Assembly (NCBI GenBank): GCA_947846985.1
Contig: CANTUZ010000012.1
Coordinates: 18,500,135-18,564,134 of the forward strand
Length of the DNA: 64,000 bases
Direction: 5' to 3'
From: Fratercula arctica
Lineage: Eukaryota; Chordata; Aves; Charadriiformes; Alcidae
In this document: one piece after another, positions 1 to 13,200 of the stretch
How the letters are laid out: every line of letters begins with the position of its first letter
Position numbering within the stretch: position 1 is the first letter of the stretch
The notes under the pieces: generated by a model
Databases searched by the model: none
What the model was told of the DNA's origin: nothing
The model's input: only the letters and a program-made list of their open reading frames with translations
Translations under genes and position numbers: made by a program

Positions 1-2779
1 GAAGCCCAGAAGAAGTTCCAGATAAAACTGTACACGCAACTACCAAGGATAAAATAACTTCAGAAAAGGACTAAAAAAGCAAAAACATAGCTGACAATAG
101 TCTCCTAAATCAGTTAATACAGCTGAAAAACTCTTTAATTATAAGCCTATACTGCCACTTTCCCAACCTTTTCAACAATGACCTTGTCTATACAAAATGT
201 AGTTTCCTGTTTTCTATCTGCACAAGGAGCTTTGATGCTCGTCAATTTCTATTAAAAAGTATAAAAATAACTTAATTTACATTCAGTACCCACAGATATC
301 TAGAACTAAGATTCAGTGTGGATTAATTTAAATTTACTCAAATTTAAACATGAGATTTTCTAAAATCACAGATTTAATTCCCTTCGAGAATTTGTAAAAT
401 TCTCTCAATCTATGCTATTCCAACCTTAATCAACTGAAATTACAAATGTTACAATTGAATTCACCAAAAATAAATTTGCAAAGGAAAAATAACAATCACT
501 CCTCTTACAACAGTTAATGCAAAGCGATATTTAAGCGCCAGTACCCTACTGAAACCTGAATTATCCAGAAGTCAAATTAAGCAAAAACTTAACACTTCAC
601 AACATGAAGAGACAAAATTTAAGTCCTTTTACTGGAAATGCTTCTGACTTCAAAGAATCTGCAGTGACTGAACAAGAGTGAGCACGCGGGGGACTGCAAG
701 AGAGAAGACTGCCTCCTGCATTTTGAATCTCCTGCTAGATTTTGAGAGTTATCTGAAAAATAGTTCAAAGAAGTTACAGTTCTTCCTTTGTCTATTCATC
801 ACAGTAACAGCCACATGCACAGTTCCCAAAGCTGTGGTAGGGCTTTCACGTGGAAGTGTTGAAATCTCTCCTTTTTCTACTTAGACAAAGTTTTGCTTTT
901 TGACAACACCCCGTACGGGACGGTGAAGCACTTCAAGGAGAAGTGTGACAGCATAGGAAATGAACGCAACTGATCATACCTCAGACTGTGAAGCTATTTC
1001 AGTCCAAACGAGATTACAAGTAGACAAATGCAGCATTAATAGGAGTACCACAGTAGGGAAAAAAGCAGTCAAGAGAGTAGCTTGAATGGAAAAAAAGAAC
1101 TTGTGTTTTTACCATCAAGTCAAACAACAAATTTAATTATTATTTCAAAAAACTCTATTATGTAAATTGAAAAAAAAAAAATGGAAAAGCCATCAGAGGG
1201 AAAAATATTATAGGTAAACTGGGGTTTGGACCAACAAAACACATATTGGTCAAAAAGGTTACTTTTCCTCTCCATCACTAAACAGATAAAGAAGTAAGCA
1301 TTTAAAGATCTACGCAGCAGGCAAAAAACAAAGATGGAAAGATGTCTACAAAGCAGCAAGGGGAAGACAGCGTAATTTAAGAGCTGTTTGCTTTGAGCAT
1401 ACATTATCCAGTAAGCAAATATGTAAATATCCACATAAAAATGAAAGCATCATAAAAGCACTAAACTGAAGCATCAGTTTAAAGATGGAGTTATGAAAAT
1501 ATTTAGAACTTCAAGGTCTTAAGAGAAAACTACTAATATATTGTTTCTGAAGGTTACTTATCAATGCAGTTTCCCCCTCAGCTAAGATTAGTTGTAACAT
1601 TCTAAATATCATTGATATTTAATAAGTTTACAGTGCATAAATAGCCAACTAAATTGAATGGCATTATTCGCAATGAGAATCACCATAAGCAATAAGCTGC
1701 AGAGAAATAATTCACCATCTTTCTTGATCATTCCTCTACCAGTTAAAGCTACAGATGAACATACCACTTGCATAACAGACACCCGTACACTTTCAGTCAT
1801 CCTTCAGCCTATTTATCTTAGCCACATGAACTAGCTCTTCATTTGCTGCATTTATATATCTCATATATAACAGCTTCTCTCAAATAGGAAAAGCTTAAAG
1901 CACAGAATGACATCATCTCTCCATTCCGCTCCAAACTACTAATGGCACTGTGCGTAACCTTGGCATCATCCTTGATACAGAACACTTCTCCTCTCATTAC
2001 GCTGCCAGCAAAATCTCATCAATACATTACCTGTGCGGGAACTGCCACTACCCTTCAGCTATGGAATCACTCCTCCAGTCTGAATTACTATATATTCCTT
2101 CACCGTATCATCACATAAGCTTTACATATAGCACCCCAAAATACAGTGACATAACCTCTGACTGTAAGCACTGCATGAATGCACTCCAGAAAACAGTTAC
2201 ATGAGATCTTGCCTCCCACACAGAAATTGCTTACAGGTCTTTACAAATTTCTAGTCCAAGTTTGCACACCCAGTTTCTCAGCTAAAACTAAGTAAATGGA
2301 AACCAAAACCAGAGAGCTTCTTTGCTGAAGTGCCTTTCTAGGGAATCAACAGTCTTATTAAAAAACAATGCATTTTGTGTCTTTAACAAATAAAAAAAAA
2401 TAGAGCATCTGAGGCAGCACCTTCCAGGTGCTCATTTTAAGAAAACAGACTGTTACATTTCAAGATTTGTTTTTAAAATACCAAACTGTACAGTGGTGTT
2501 AGACATTTGTAGTGTCATCCTTTCCTTTCTACAAAACCCACAGAACTTTAACAAAAATGTGGAGAAGGCAAAGCCAAGCATAAGAACAGAAGAAGTTCAA
2601 GTTAAAATTGCATGCATCAAATTAGTGCATCCTCTTTTGCGCACCTCCAAGCAGCAGCATTCTATCATCCAAGTGACTGTCTTTACAGTTTCTACAACTT
2701 GAAAGTTGCATTTTATGTATTTGGCACATATGCCTGTAAATGAGGCAGGATTCCACTGAAATCCGTCAGAAGACTGTTT
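1..2779. other. AT-rich non-coding DNA, probable intron
   Basis: No exon, RNA gene or recognisable repeat was seen. Open frames here are short, often lack ATG, and have no splice sites that would make an exon chain. If the CpG island at 17.4-19.2 kb is the promoter of a minus-strand gene, this is intron 1 of that gene; that is inference. Confidence 0.5.
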
Positions 2780-3990
2780 CATAGAATGGTTAGACTTGGA
2801 AGGGACCTTAAAGATCATCTGGTTCCAACCCCCCTGCCCTGGGCAGGGACACCTCCCACTAGACCAGGCTGCTCAAAGCCCCATCCGGCCTGGCGTGGAA
2901 CGCTTCCAGGGATGAGGCATCCACAACTTCCCTGGGCAACCTCTTCCAGTGCCTGACCACGCTCACACTAAAGAATTTCTTCCTAATATGCAATCTAAAT
3001 CTCCCCTCTCTCAGTTTAAAACTGTTACCCCTTGTCCTATCACTCCACTCCCTGACAAAGAGTCCATCCCATCTTTCCTGTAGGCCCCCTTTAGGTACTG
3101 TAAGGCTGCTATAAGGTCTCCCCAGAACTTTTTTTCCCCAGGCTGAACAACTCTAAACTCTCTCAGTCTGTCTCCCGGAGAGGTGCTCCAGTCCTCTGAT
3201 CATCTTGGCTCTCCTCTAGACTCGCTCCAACAGGTCCATGTCCTTCTTATGTTGAGGGCCCCAAAGCTGGACACAGCACTGCAGGTGAGGTCTCACGAGA
3301 GCAGAGCAGAGGGGGAGAATGACCTCCCTCGATGTCCTGGACACACTTCTTTTGATGCAGGCCAGGATGCAGTTGGCTTTCTGGGCTGTGAGCGCACATT
3401 GCTGGCTCATGTTGGGCTTCTCATCCACCAACGCCCCCAAGTCCTTCTCCTCAGGGCTGCTTTCTATCCATTCACCACCCAGCCTGTATTTGCGCTTGGG
3501 ATTGCCCCAACCCACGTGCAGGACCTTGCACTTGACCTTGGTGAATTTCATGAGGTTTGCATGGGCCCACCTCTCTAGCTTGTCCAGGTCCCTCTGGATG
3601 GCAACCCTTCCCCTCCAGCGTTGTCAACTGCGCTACACAGCTTGGGGTTGTCAGCAAACTTGCTGAGGGTGCACTCAATACCATTTTCCATGTCACCAAC
3701 AAAGATGTTAAACAGTCCCAGTACAGACCCCCGAGGAGCACCACTCGTCACTGGTTGTCACTGGGACATCAAGCCATTGACCACAACTCTTTGAGTGCAG
3801 CCATCCAGCCAATTCCTTATCCACTAAGTGATCTATCCATCACATCCATGTCTCTCCACTTTAGAGACAAGGATGTCATGTCAGTGACACAGTGTCAAAT
3901 GCTTTGCACAAGTCCAGGTAGATGATGTCAGTTGCTCTTCCCTTATTCACCAATGCTGTAACGCCATCGTAGAATGCCACCAAATTTGTG
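2780..3990 (-). mobile_element. CR1 LINE, 5'-truncated, 3' end of ORF2 plus 3' UTR
   Basis: The plus strand reads as the reverse complement of an avian CR1: it begins with the CATAGAATGG end, continues through the 'GGAAGGGACCTTAAAGATCATC' type 3' UTR and runs into reverse-transcriptase coding sequence. On the minus strand an ORF at 3216-3551 carries the C-terminal CR1 RT peptide, with blocks such as [37 protein letters not shown] and [17 protein letters not shown]. It ends at a TAG that replaces the expected Gln codon after DLLERV. Upstream (about 3552-3990) the remnant AVDNAG and MENGIE blocks lie in shifted frames. The copy is therefore dead: truncated at its 5' end, frameshifted and stop-interrupted. 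CR1 copies are typically 5'-truncated with no long target-site duplication. The boundary near 3990 is approximate. Confidence 0.95.
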
Positions 3991-6900
3991 TGAAATAAAA
4001 CTGTACAATAAAAATAATACATATGTACAAAGTGAATAAAGCACGTGTGCTACTTGAGAAATACCCTGGTTTAAGTATAGATATTTGCATTTCAAGTCGT
4101 AGGCAACTGTATATTTTAGATGCATACTTTAAGTAAAGGCCTTCTTAATTTTTACCAACGACCAATGAATAATCTTTCTTAAGTTCCCTGAATAGAGGAT
4201 AGTTTATCAGCTCCATCTCCACTGAATGAATACAGTGCCTTTTCAGTTGGCAAGTCTGACAGAGAACTTCACTAAAATCCCCCCAAAACCAAAACGACTA
4301 TAGAAAAATGGGATCTGCTATAGGTAATACAGGACACCTCACATATACAGGCCTTTGATGAAGGGCAGACACAGTTGACTATCAGTCCATACCTCCCATC
4401 AAGTCTGCCACCTGTGGAATCCTGACACAGAAGGAAATGCATCAATTAATCTTCTCACACTCACTACACTTCAGATATCCCTTTCCTGACATACTTCATT
4501 ACACACTTCTGAAATTCTTCAACATAACTGCACTCTTCCCTGTTAATAAAACAATACTGCAAAAAGTTTACTCCACAATACACACACTTACATCCTTATG
4601 AAATAAAATCCCTGAGCAGATTCCACTCTAAAATCTGATCCTTATTTATAAATCTTCAAACAGGATTTGGGTTGGCCATATTTTTTTATTTTGAACTCAA
4701 AATACAAAAACATCTTAAACAAAAGCTTTGCCACGTGAAAAAAAATCATTAGGAGCTTAATTTCGGAAAGCCAGAATTATGTTACCAGATACCACATACA
4801 TTGTGAAATATTATCAGGGTTTTTTAAAAAAATGATTACTGAAAGAGATAATACTCTGCACTGGGTTTTTTTGTGCAAGTCGTTTTAGAAGGCCATTATG
4901 TTTATTAATACAATAATACAATATTAATACAATGTAAAACTATTAAGCAATTTTTTGAGGTAGAAAATGCATTTATCAGGTTTTTAAAAATATCAACTAG
5001 AAATTATTTTTTCCAATAAACAGATTACTATTCTAAAACAAGAAGCCTGATTATATCCATTAATATCTAAATGGATTTAAATCTCTGTTCCCATTAAGGG
5101 CACTTTTACCTACAAGCAGTACTTCGCACAACAACATTTCCAATCGTAGTTAAAGCAGCACATTAATAGTCAAGCCATGTTGTTACTGTAGCAACAATGA
5201 TTTCTGGTAGCCATTTTCTTTTCAGCTTTAACGCTGTTCCAAAGCCAACAGTCCTTACTGCAATCTCTGTTTAAACCCAAAGGCGGCAAACTGCTCAGCA
5301 GTTTTCTCTCTGGCTACATACTTCAGATACCTCCCTCTAGGCCGTCATCTTCAGTCTAATGTACTTACCTAATAGTATTCTCTAATGCTGGACTCCACAC
5401 AATTTCAGTTTACACTAATGAAAATATCACAGTATGGCAGTCCACCTTTTTAAAAACAACCCTACATTTAGGAGGCTAAACAGTTTGCAGGACACTGGAG
5501 GAGAAGAACAGTGATAGGATTCATTATTTTAACCTGCCACCTGTAAGAACACAGCCCAAGACAAGACTACCAGGCAGCAGGCTTACAGCCTTGGTCATTA
5601 CACTGACAGCAGCCACAGAGAACCCCTTCTCGCATCACAGTCTGCAAAAATCAAGGCATGCACTGCAGTCAAAAGCAATGTCTTAGTAGATTGACAGCTC
5701 TCTGAATTTTCTGTATTGAGGAAACTGTTTTAAGACTAAACTAGCATACACGGTCATTTCCAGCTCCTCCTCTACATTTTTGCAGACTTAAAAATGACAA
5801 CACCTGAAACACTTTCTTGGCTTTCTTAAGACTGCAATGCAGTTTTTTAAAAAGGCTGAACCTAAAAACCTACAGCTCAAAATTAGTGATAAACGACACT
5901 ATTTTCACTTCTTTCTTTAAAAAAAAATCTCCCTTTCTTTTATCATGACAGTTTGAAAGAAAGCAATGGTGGGAGGGCACCAACCAGAAAGTGACACACG
6001 TAACCATTCGTAACAGCCACGGGAGGAAATAGCGAACTGGTATTAGTGCATAAGTACCCCCTACAAAACGGGATCCTAAGTCCCAATTCAGTTCCTCACA
6101 AGTTTGTTCCAGCTGAACGGGTAGCTATGCTGGGATCACGAGCTCTAATGCCTGCTGTTGTCTGTCTAGACAGCGTTCCTGACACTTCCCATAGACCGTG
6201 GCAGGAAAGGGAATCTCCTGCTCACAGCCTCAGAGGAAGTGTATTTTCTACGCATGTGAAAATGTAAAACCTAACAAACATTTCCTAGAGATTTCATCCA
6301 CACTTAGATTTCAATAAGTATTTGTAAACCTCTGCTTATGAACTAGTAATAAGTATCTCATATGTAAGGGCTTAAACTTAAAATGAAGGTAGGTTTATGC
6401 CAAACTCTGAATTGTTGCGGCTGAGACATTTTATTCCGATATCCCTATGACGGTAACCTCCAGCAGAGGACAGAGTAGACACTCTGAAGTATCAGCATCT
6501 TTAAACTCCACTGCTAACGCCCAAAGGGCCTGCTTGTTTATCAGAGGACTAAGCTGTCACTGCAATGAATGCTCCAGTATGAAGACAGTAAGCATATGAA
6601 ATAATCACCTAAAAAAATAAATTATAGTTCTGGCATTCTTCCTGCAATACTTTTGTCCAAATAAAATGTACATGTATTTTATACAATAGGATTCAATTAC
6701 TGCTTATCAGATTTGAAGTGAAGCTACAGTTGTGAAAAGTGAAGCTTTCTAATTGGGTTCATATACATACTATTACTTATAATCTATGAAAGATGCCTTT
6801 GGGGAGCCACATGCTTATGTATGCGGTAATGTAAAGCCTTTCCTTCATTTTGCAAGAGCCTGCTTTTTGATGACAGAGGATTGGTTTTGGTGAAGCAGTA

Positions 6901-9900
6901 AAGTTAGAATATGTTATCAACACTATCTCCTTAATAGTTGTTGAAAACAGTTTTTAAAATAAATTTGAAAACAGTTTTTAAAATAAATAAAAATCCATTC
7001 CTCACTGAGCTACGTGGTGTTCACTCCCGGTCTGGTGGCACTTTAAGCTTCCAACACTGTCCATCATCTACTTAAACAGGAAAAAAATATTTCCTACTTT
7101 AGATAAACTGTAGCAATGCGACATAATTAATCCAATTGTGTTTTATTTTTACATCTTTATGCTAGATAGCTGCATGAGGTCCTTTTTTTTTAAATAGGAA
7201 CAGCCCACACCTTACAGCCCAGGTTATAATACCACACCTGGCAAGCAAACTGAGGCAAATGCCCCCCCCCCCTTTGAAAGGTAGTTCGAGACCACTAGTT
7301 ACCAACACTCCATCGTACCAGCCGCACACCACCAGCACCATGAAATCCACGCCTCTTTAGCAAGCTCCTATTCACGATCCCTGTGTTCAATAAACAGTAT
7401 CCACAGGTTTTACTACTATCATACTAAATTCATCACCATATGGGACTGTTTCCCAGAGTATGATTTCCAAGTGTTTTGTAAGGTTACTAAGTTTTTGCTC
7501 AAAAATTATTCTATGAAAAGCATTTTGCTATGAAGCAGATATTCTCAAGATCTTTCCCAAGGTCTCTCTACCTAAGTTATGCGGCACCTTGAGGTCTACT
7601 TTCAACACTGTTTAATACACTTCTATGGAGTCTCCATGTCAGATTGCTTCATTAATCCTTCTCTCTTCAAAGTCAAACCCTTTAAATGCTCGTGGACTTT
7701 GTTCCACCATTAACTTCCTTTTGTTTAGCCAACAATCGCGCTTGTATCTTTGCTTCTTTTACTATTTGAATTAATTCTTCCAAACACATGACAGCCAACA
7801 GACAAACTCAGTCCTTCAAACTTTGTTATTTCTTTAGTAATAAGATACCTGGGATTTCAGGTGTAAGCACGCAGCGTTTCATGTACAGACTTACCTCCAT
7901 CCATTTGCATACACATAGTAAAGTATACTGGTTTTTACTGCCTTGTCACACCTGCAAATACATATCTTCTGGCCTAGTTTCCATGAGCTAGATATAATGA
8001 TACACAACCAATAAACTGAGACAGGGCACACAGGTTCTAACAAACAGATTTAAGGGTCACAACATACCTGCCACCCCACAGAACAGAAACCCCACTACAT
8101 CACATGCGTTTGGCCATTTTATTGCCACGACTTGGTCATGTGACATACATTGCTACTCATACGGAATACCGATCTCATGATAAAAGTGCTGCTGTGTCCA
8201 TCATATGATGAATTACAGCAGTGAATACGCTTGTTCTGACTACAGGGAAGCATCCTTCTGGCATGCCCCCAAAGAAATTGGAAGATTTTCAGAAAAGGCA
8301 ACCGCAAAAAGCACACCACATCGGTTATCCTCACCTGTGCATATCCAGCCAACTGGCTGTCCTTAGGCACCTAATATGGTTGGAGCTAAAAAAAAAATAG
8401 AGACTTGCTTTGTCAGTTTTCCTGACCAAAACAGATTTCCCAACCAAATTTTCAAGAGTAGCCCAAGAAACAGAAGAGACAAGACATACGCTCTAAGCCT
8501 GTTTCGTATGCTTTACACTGGATTACAGGGATAGTGCAAAAGAACCGGATTTGCATGGGCTAGGGTTGTACAAAATCAAAAGTATAAAATGAATATACAC
8601 ACAGCTGGCCCAAGCCATTCACACAACTCTGTTTCAGAATATAGACACAAATGACAGCTTTTTAACTGAGGCAAAGAAACACGTTATGTTTCCCATGCCT
8701 CCCTTGCACCTTAAAAAGCAGGTAACCCTGAGACAGAAATATTTTCTTCTAGCAAGGAAACAACTTATGTTATGTGCACTAATAACAAAGCTTCTTCAAA
8801 CAACTGAAAGATTAAAAAAGAAAAAAGCACCTAAGATAAAGGAAACTTTGCCATTGTCTTGGGCACCCACAGTTAAAACAAAATGACCACCAGAATACCT
8901 CCTGCAAAGGCTTCATAAATTCACACAGAGATTGACTAATACATCCCAAAAACTTAGTCACCTATGTCAACAGAAGTTTTGTGCTTACTTTTAGGCCCAT
9001 AAATAGGCTTGACTATTTACCCACTGACTGGCCCCAGAGCTACTATCTTAGCTCATTCTTGGGAATTTTGTAAACATAGAAGTTAGATTTTCAAGGTTAG
9101 CTCCAGTATTTCATGTTTGTTTTCAGCTGGAACACTGAAAAAAAATATAATCAACACTAAATGCTTAGAAAACATCTATGAGTGTGAAATCTTCTGGTTT
9201 AAATGGATTAAAGGAGAGAGAGCAACTTTTCCTTAAGTTCATGGACAATGTATAGAAGCAATTAGAGTAATTCTGACAGAAATGCTCAGAACCTACCCAA
9301 TTCCTAACCAACTTTAAACAGCTTCAGAGAAAATAAGAGCCATGAACTATTCCCCAGAAGTCTGTTAAAAGTACACAGATATGTAAGGTATTACTACAAA
9401 TTTAATTTAAGAAATAACCCATTTTTATCCCCCGATTCACAAAACTAAAAATGAACTCAGAGAACAAGTAAAACAGAACACAAATGAAGTTACAGCACAG
9501 AACACGTCAACTTCTCCAAAACTGATGACTTCAAAATACCCTAACCAAAGCTATTCATTGTCTATATTTAAGCCTATCAGAAAACTGCTGGGAATTTACA
9601 ATATTTAGAGGAAAACAACGTGCTATTTGTGTCTTTAATTTTTTATGAGGTATAGGTAGTCATAAAACAGATTTGTACTGAAGGCAAGACTAAAGAAAAG
9701 GTGAGGGGGTTTTGGGGTGGTTTTTTTGTTGCTTTGTTTGGGTTTTTTTGTTTGGGTTTCTTTTTACACTAATAGGGATGTCCTATTAAAAACAAAGTGT
9801 GCATTCTGAATAGAAAAGTATTGGCAACAAAAGGTAACGGTAATATTTTTGTATTCCTTCAAATAAGCTGTTGATTAAAAGCATACAGCTTTGGTTTTCT
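3991..9900. other. AT-rich non-coding DNA, probable intron
   Basis: No gene was seen. The block holds a perfect 24-bp tandem duplication at 6941-6988, a C11 run at 7262-7272 and a T/G-rich stretch at about 9701-9770. Two octamer-like ATTTGCAT matches (near 7905 and 8550) are expected by chance at this size. Confidence 0.5.
6941..6988. repeat. 24-bp perfect tandem duplication
   Basis: The unit TTGAAAACAGTTTTTAAAAT plus AAAT occurs at 6941-6964 and again, without mismatch, at 6965-6988. Perfect identity in neutral-looking DNA suggests a recent slippage or short duplication event. Confidence 0.9.
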
Positions 9901-9907
9901 TTTCTAA

Positions 9908-10284
9908 ATGCTAAAATCTCCTTTAAGGTCAGGAAGAAATGCTAATGAATCTAGTGACAGAAAACATGAAGAAAAAGGGACAACCTCAAGAATGTAAAAA
10001 CCACTGCACTTTCTCCTGCTGAAAATGGCATTCCAGAAGATGACTTAAAAAAGGAAAGAAAAGTTGAAGTAAAAACTGTTTGCCAGAATGAAAGCGAAGT
10101 CAGAGAGATTACTTTCAACAAAATCACCCTGGAACCTAGTATTAATATTACTAAGTTGGAAGAAGACTTTGTTTTAAGAAGATCATGGAAACCACAACAC
10201 AAGGGATCACTAATTAATCCTCCCTCTATGTTTACATCCTTTGAAAACAGTATGCATCAGCATGCTTCAGGACCAGCTTACTAG
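9908..10284 (+). pseudogene. Unidentified frameshifted coding-like segment
   Basis: An ATG at 9908 opens a frame (start MLKSPLRSGRNANESSD) that closes at a TAA at 9995-9997. From 9970 a second frame is open for 104 codons to a TAG at 10282-10284. The second frame has no ATG at its start, so simple ORF calls miss it. It contains acidic and basic, protein-like stretches such as ALSPAENGIPEDDLKKE, SEVREITFNKITLEP, KLEEDFVLRRSWKPQ and SMFTSFENSM. A one-base loss near the A-run at 9996-10000 would explain the break. I do not recognise the protein. The mix of charged residues with RRSW/KP motifs vaguely recalls chromatin or kinetochore linker proteins, but that is not evidence. It could be a decayed retrocopy, an exon with a sequence error, or chance. 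No poly-A tail or target duplication was identified. Confidence 0.4.
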
Positions 10285-13200
10285 AGGGACCTAAACCAAG
10301 TTATCTGAAATACATTAAATAGAACTTCATTTAAAACAGCACCCAACATCCTAAACATCAAAATTATCACCTCGCACAAGTCAAACAAACCGACTTTTCT
10401 CTAAATGGCTTAACAGACAAAAAACTCACCACTAATGCTCCAAATGACATGAAGAAATGTTCTGCTGGGATACTGCAGTACTTTTATGCAAAAGTATAAA
10501 CCTATCTCTTTAATTCCCTAATGAGCACTGCCGGACTTCTAAAGAGACTACAGAACCTGGATGTGTTCACAATTTTACTAAATGTCAATTCATTACCCTA
10601 AATGTAGCCTTAATTTAGAGTTTTCTATCTCGTTCCGTAATACAATAGTCTTACATTGGGAAAGAATAAAGAAGATTTTAATTGTGTTTATATAAGTGTT
10701 TATAAAAGATCTATCTGGATAGACAGGCAAAGGAACACACAAACTGTGCACACACAAAACTCCTGCAATGACTAAAAAAAACCCTCCCACTATAACATCA
10801 CAATTTTTTGTTTGTTTTTGACATAAATCCTTGCTAGACTACCTCTTGCACATCATCTTCTCTGATCACCTCTGCTAGAACTTTACTGGACTAAAAAATG
10901 GAATGCAAATTCCCAAGTTGTTTTTACTGTCTAAAAGACATTTCTAAAAATGAATTATCACAGTACCTGCACAGTATTTTTAGAAATAGTGTGACACTTC
11001 AGTTGTATAGGAAACTGAATGGTTTCTCCCAAGTACCATTTCTATTTTTGGTTCTCTCCCTTGTGCAGAAATACATTATGCCTGTTAATGCACATTACTG
11101 CTGATAAAATTGTGAAAAGCAACAGCAATTTTAGAATTGCAGTAGAAAGGTAGACCTGGGGAAGATTTTTTTCTGGATAGGCTGTTCCTCTTCCTCTTCG
11201 GCCAGGAAGGAAACTGGACCTCTCTCATCCACCAGCACTTTCTGCCCCATGTGTAGCAGTGAGAACCACAGTGAACGTAGCCAGCAAGTCTCACCACCTA
11301 GCAAGCCTGGGAACAGGGGCTTGTCATTTACAGGAACATGGCACCGAGTACTAGGGATGCATCTACCTTACTTCAAAACACTAACAAAAGGAAAGGTCTG
11401 TTGAGAATCTGTGCTAAAGCAGCTAATCAGCAAGCCTGCCACTTCTCGTCGCAACATGTGTCACTATCGTCCAATACATATAAGGTATAAAAGCTTTATA
11501 AGGACACAGAAAAAGACCATCGCTATCCCAAAGTACTTAGAAGAAAACAAGTCAGACAAAACAAACCTTCAGAGCTTTCTCCAAAGAAAAGATGTAGAAA
11601 AAATATACAACAAACAGTATCTACAGCCGTCTTTGGTTTATGTACCACACAAGCAACCTTTCCACCTCAGTTTCATCGGTATTTCAGTTCAGTTTGCATA
11701 CTAAACAGGCCAGCTCTGCTCCCTCCCATTCTGTGATTGTTCCAAAGCCTCCAAAATTTTTTCATAGCAGCTTATCTAGGTCAATTCACCATCACATGCC
11801 CCCCTCCCCCAACTTATCTTCCCCCTTTTCTCCAGAAGAAAACTGCCACAACAGTTGGTTTTTTTTTTTTAAGTACCCGAGTAGGGGGCACTAGCTGGTA
11901 TTTTGTTCTCAACTTCCCAGAAGATAAAAAACTGTTTTTAAAGTAACATCAGAGCTTAATATTTGTTGTAATTTGTATACAATGCAGTTATTTTCACTAC
12001 ATGCTACAGGTCCTCAGTTTTTAAGTGTTGCTCAAGAACAGAAAAGATTAGCTGATTTCACTGATGTCAATATATATGTTTAAAAAAAAAGGAAGCAGAA
12101 GAGGACAGAGTACCCGCTTCACTGTGGGAGTGAGCTGGGAGAAGCCAGCTGCAGAACTGTCAACTTCCCACTCCTTGTGATAGCACATACAATCAAGACT
12201 TTCTCACAGAAGATACACTCATAACAACCATGGTATTAAAACAACAAAAAGCAGCACTTCCGTGTGAAGAAACAAAGTTATTTATATTGGAACACTTCAG
12301 GCAAAGGCTGCCCACTGTTGAAAATATCGTTTCCAATATCAAGCCAACTTATAGTAACAAAAAAAAAAAGCTTTCAGAAAAAACATTCCCCTTCTCTCTC
12401 CTCCCCAGTTATCACAGGGGAACACAATCTAGTGTTTTTGGTGAAGGCTCTATGAACATGCGTTAAGAATTACAAGACTTCTTTGCAAACAATCATAAAT
12501 ACAACAAAACACTTCAATAACTGTTTCAGTGGTTGGGAGCCTAATTTTATAAAGTTCCTACCTCTTCTGACTGAAAAAGATAAATTTGGAAAATTAAGTT
12601 AATATTAGAGATAGTTTCTGAAACTCTACAGCCACCAAACTGTTGTATATGCCTACATTTGAAGATGAAGATATCAGCAATAAACATGATAAACATTAAG
12701 ATCATCTTCAAAAAGTAGTCAAGACATGTCAAATAGATAGCGCTCCTAGGACAGCTGAGTGGAATCAGAAGCAAACAGTAGAAATACTCAGAGGGCAGCC
12801 ACTCCATAAGAAAAAACCTGAAGTTTAAAGAAAAAGCAACCTACCAGTCAGAATGCTCTATGAAAAGCAGCAAACCAAAACAAAAACCCCAAACCATAAC
12901 CATCACCCGACTGACTACAGCCAGACAAGAAACAGATACCTACCACTTCCTACCAGCAGCAGCAAGGAGCAGTTTCAGAGCTGCCATGCTTTAGAAGCAG
13001 CCGCAAGCAGCAGTTTTCCAAAAGCAGTCCCCTGACTGCTGTATTGCTGTATGCCTTTTCTGGAAAGAAATCCTGGGTGGAAAACCCATCCCTGTCCCCT
13101 TCAAAGGGCCACGCTGGGATGGCAGATAAAGCACCACTCATGCTATCAATGCACCCAATTATTATTCTGTGAAGAGGCAGGCAGGAGGGATTCATCACTA

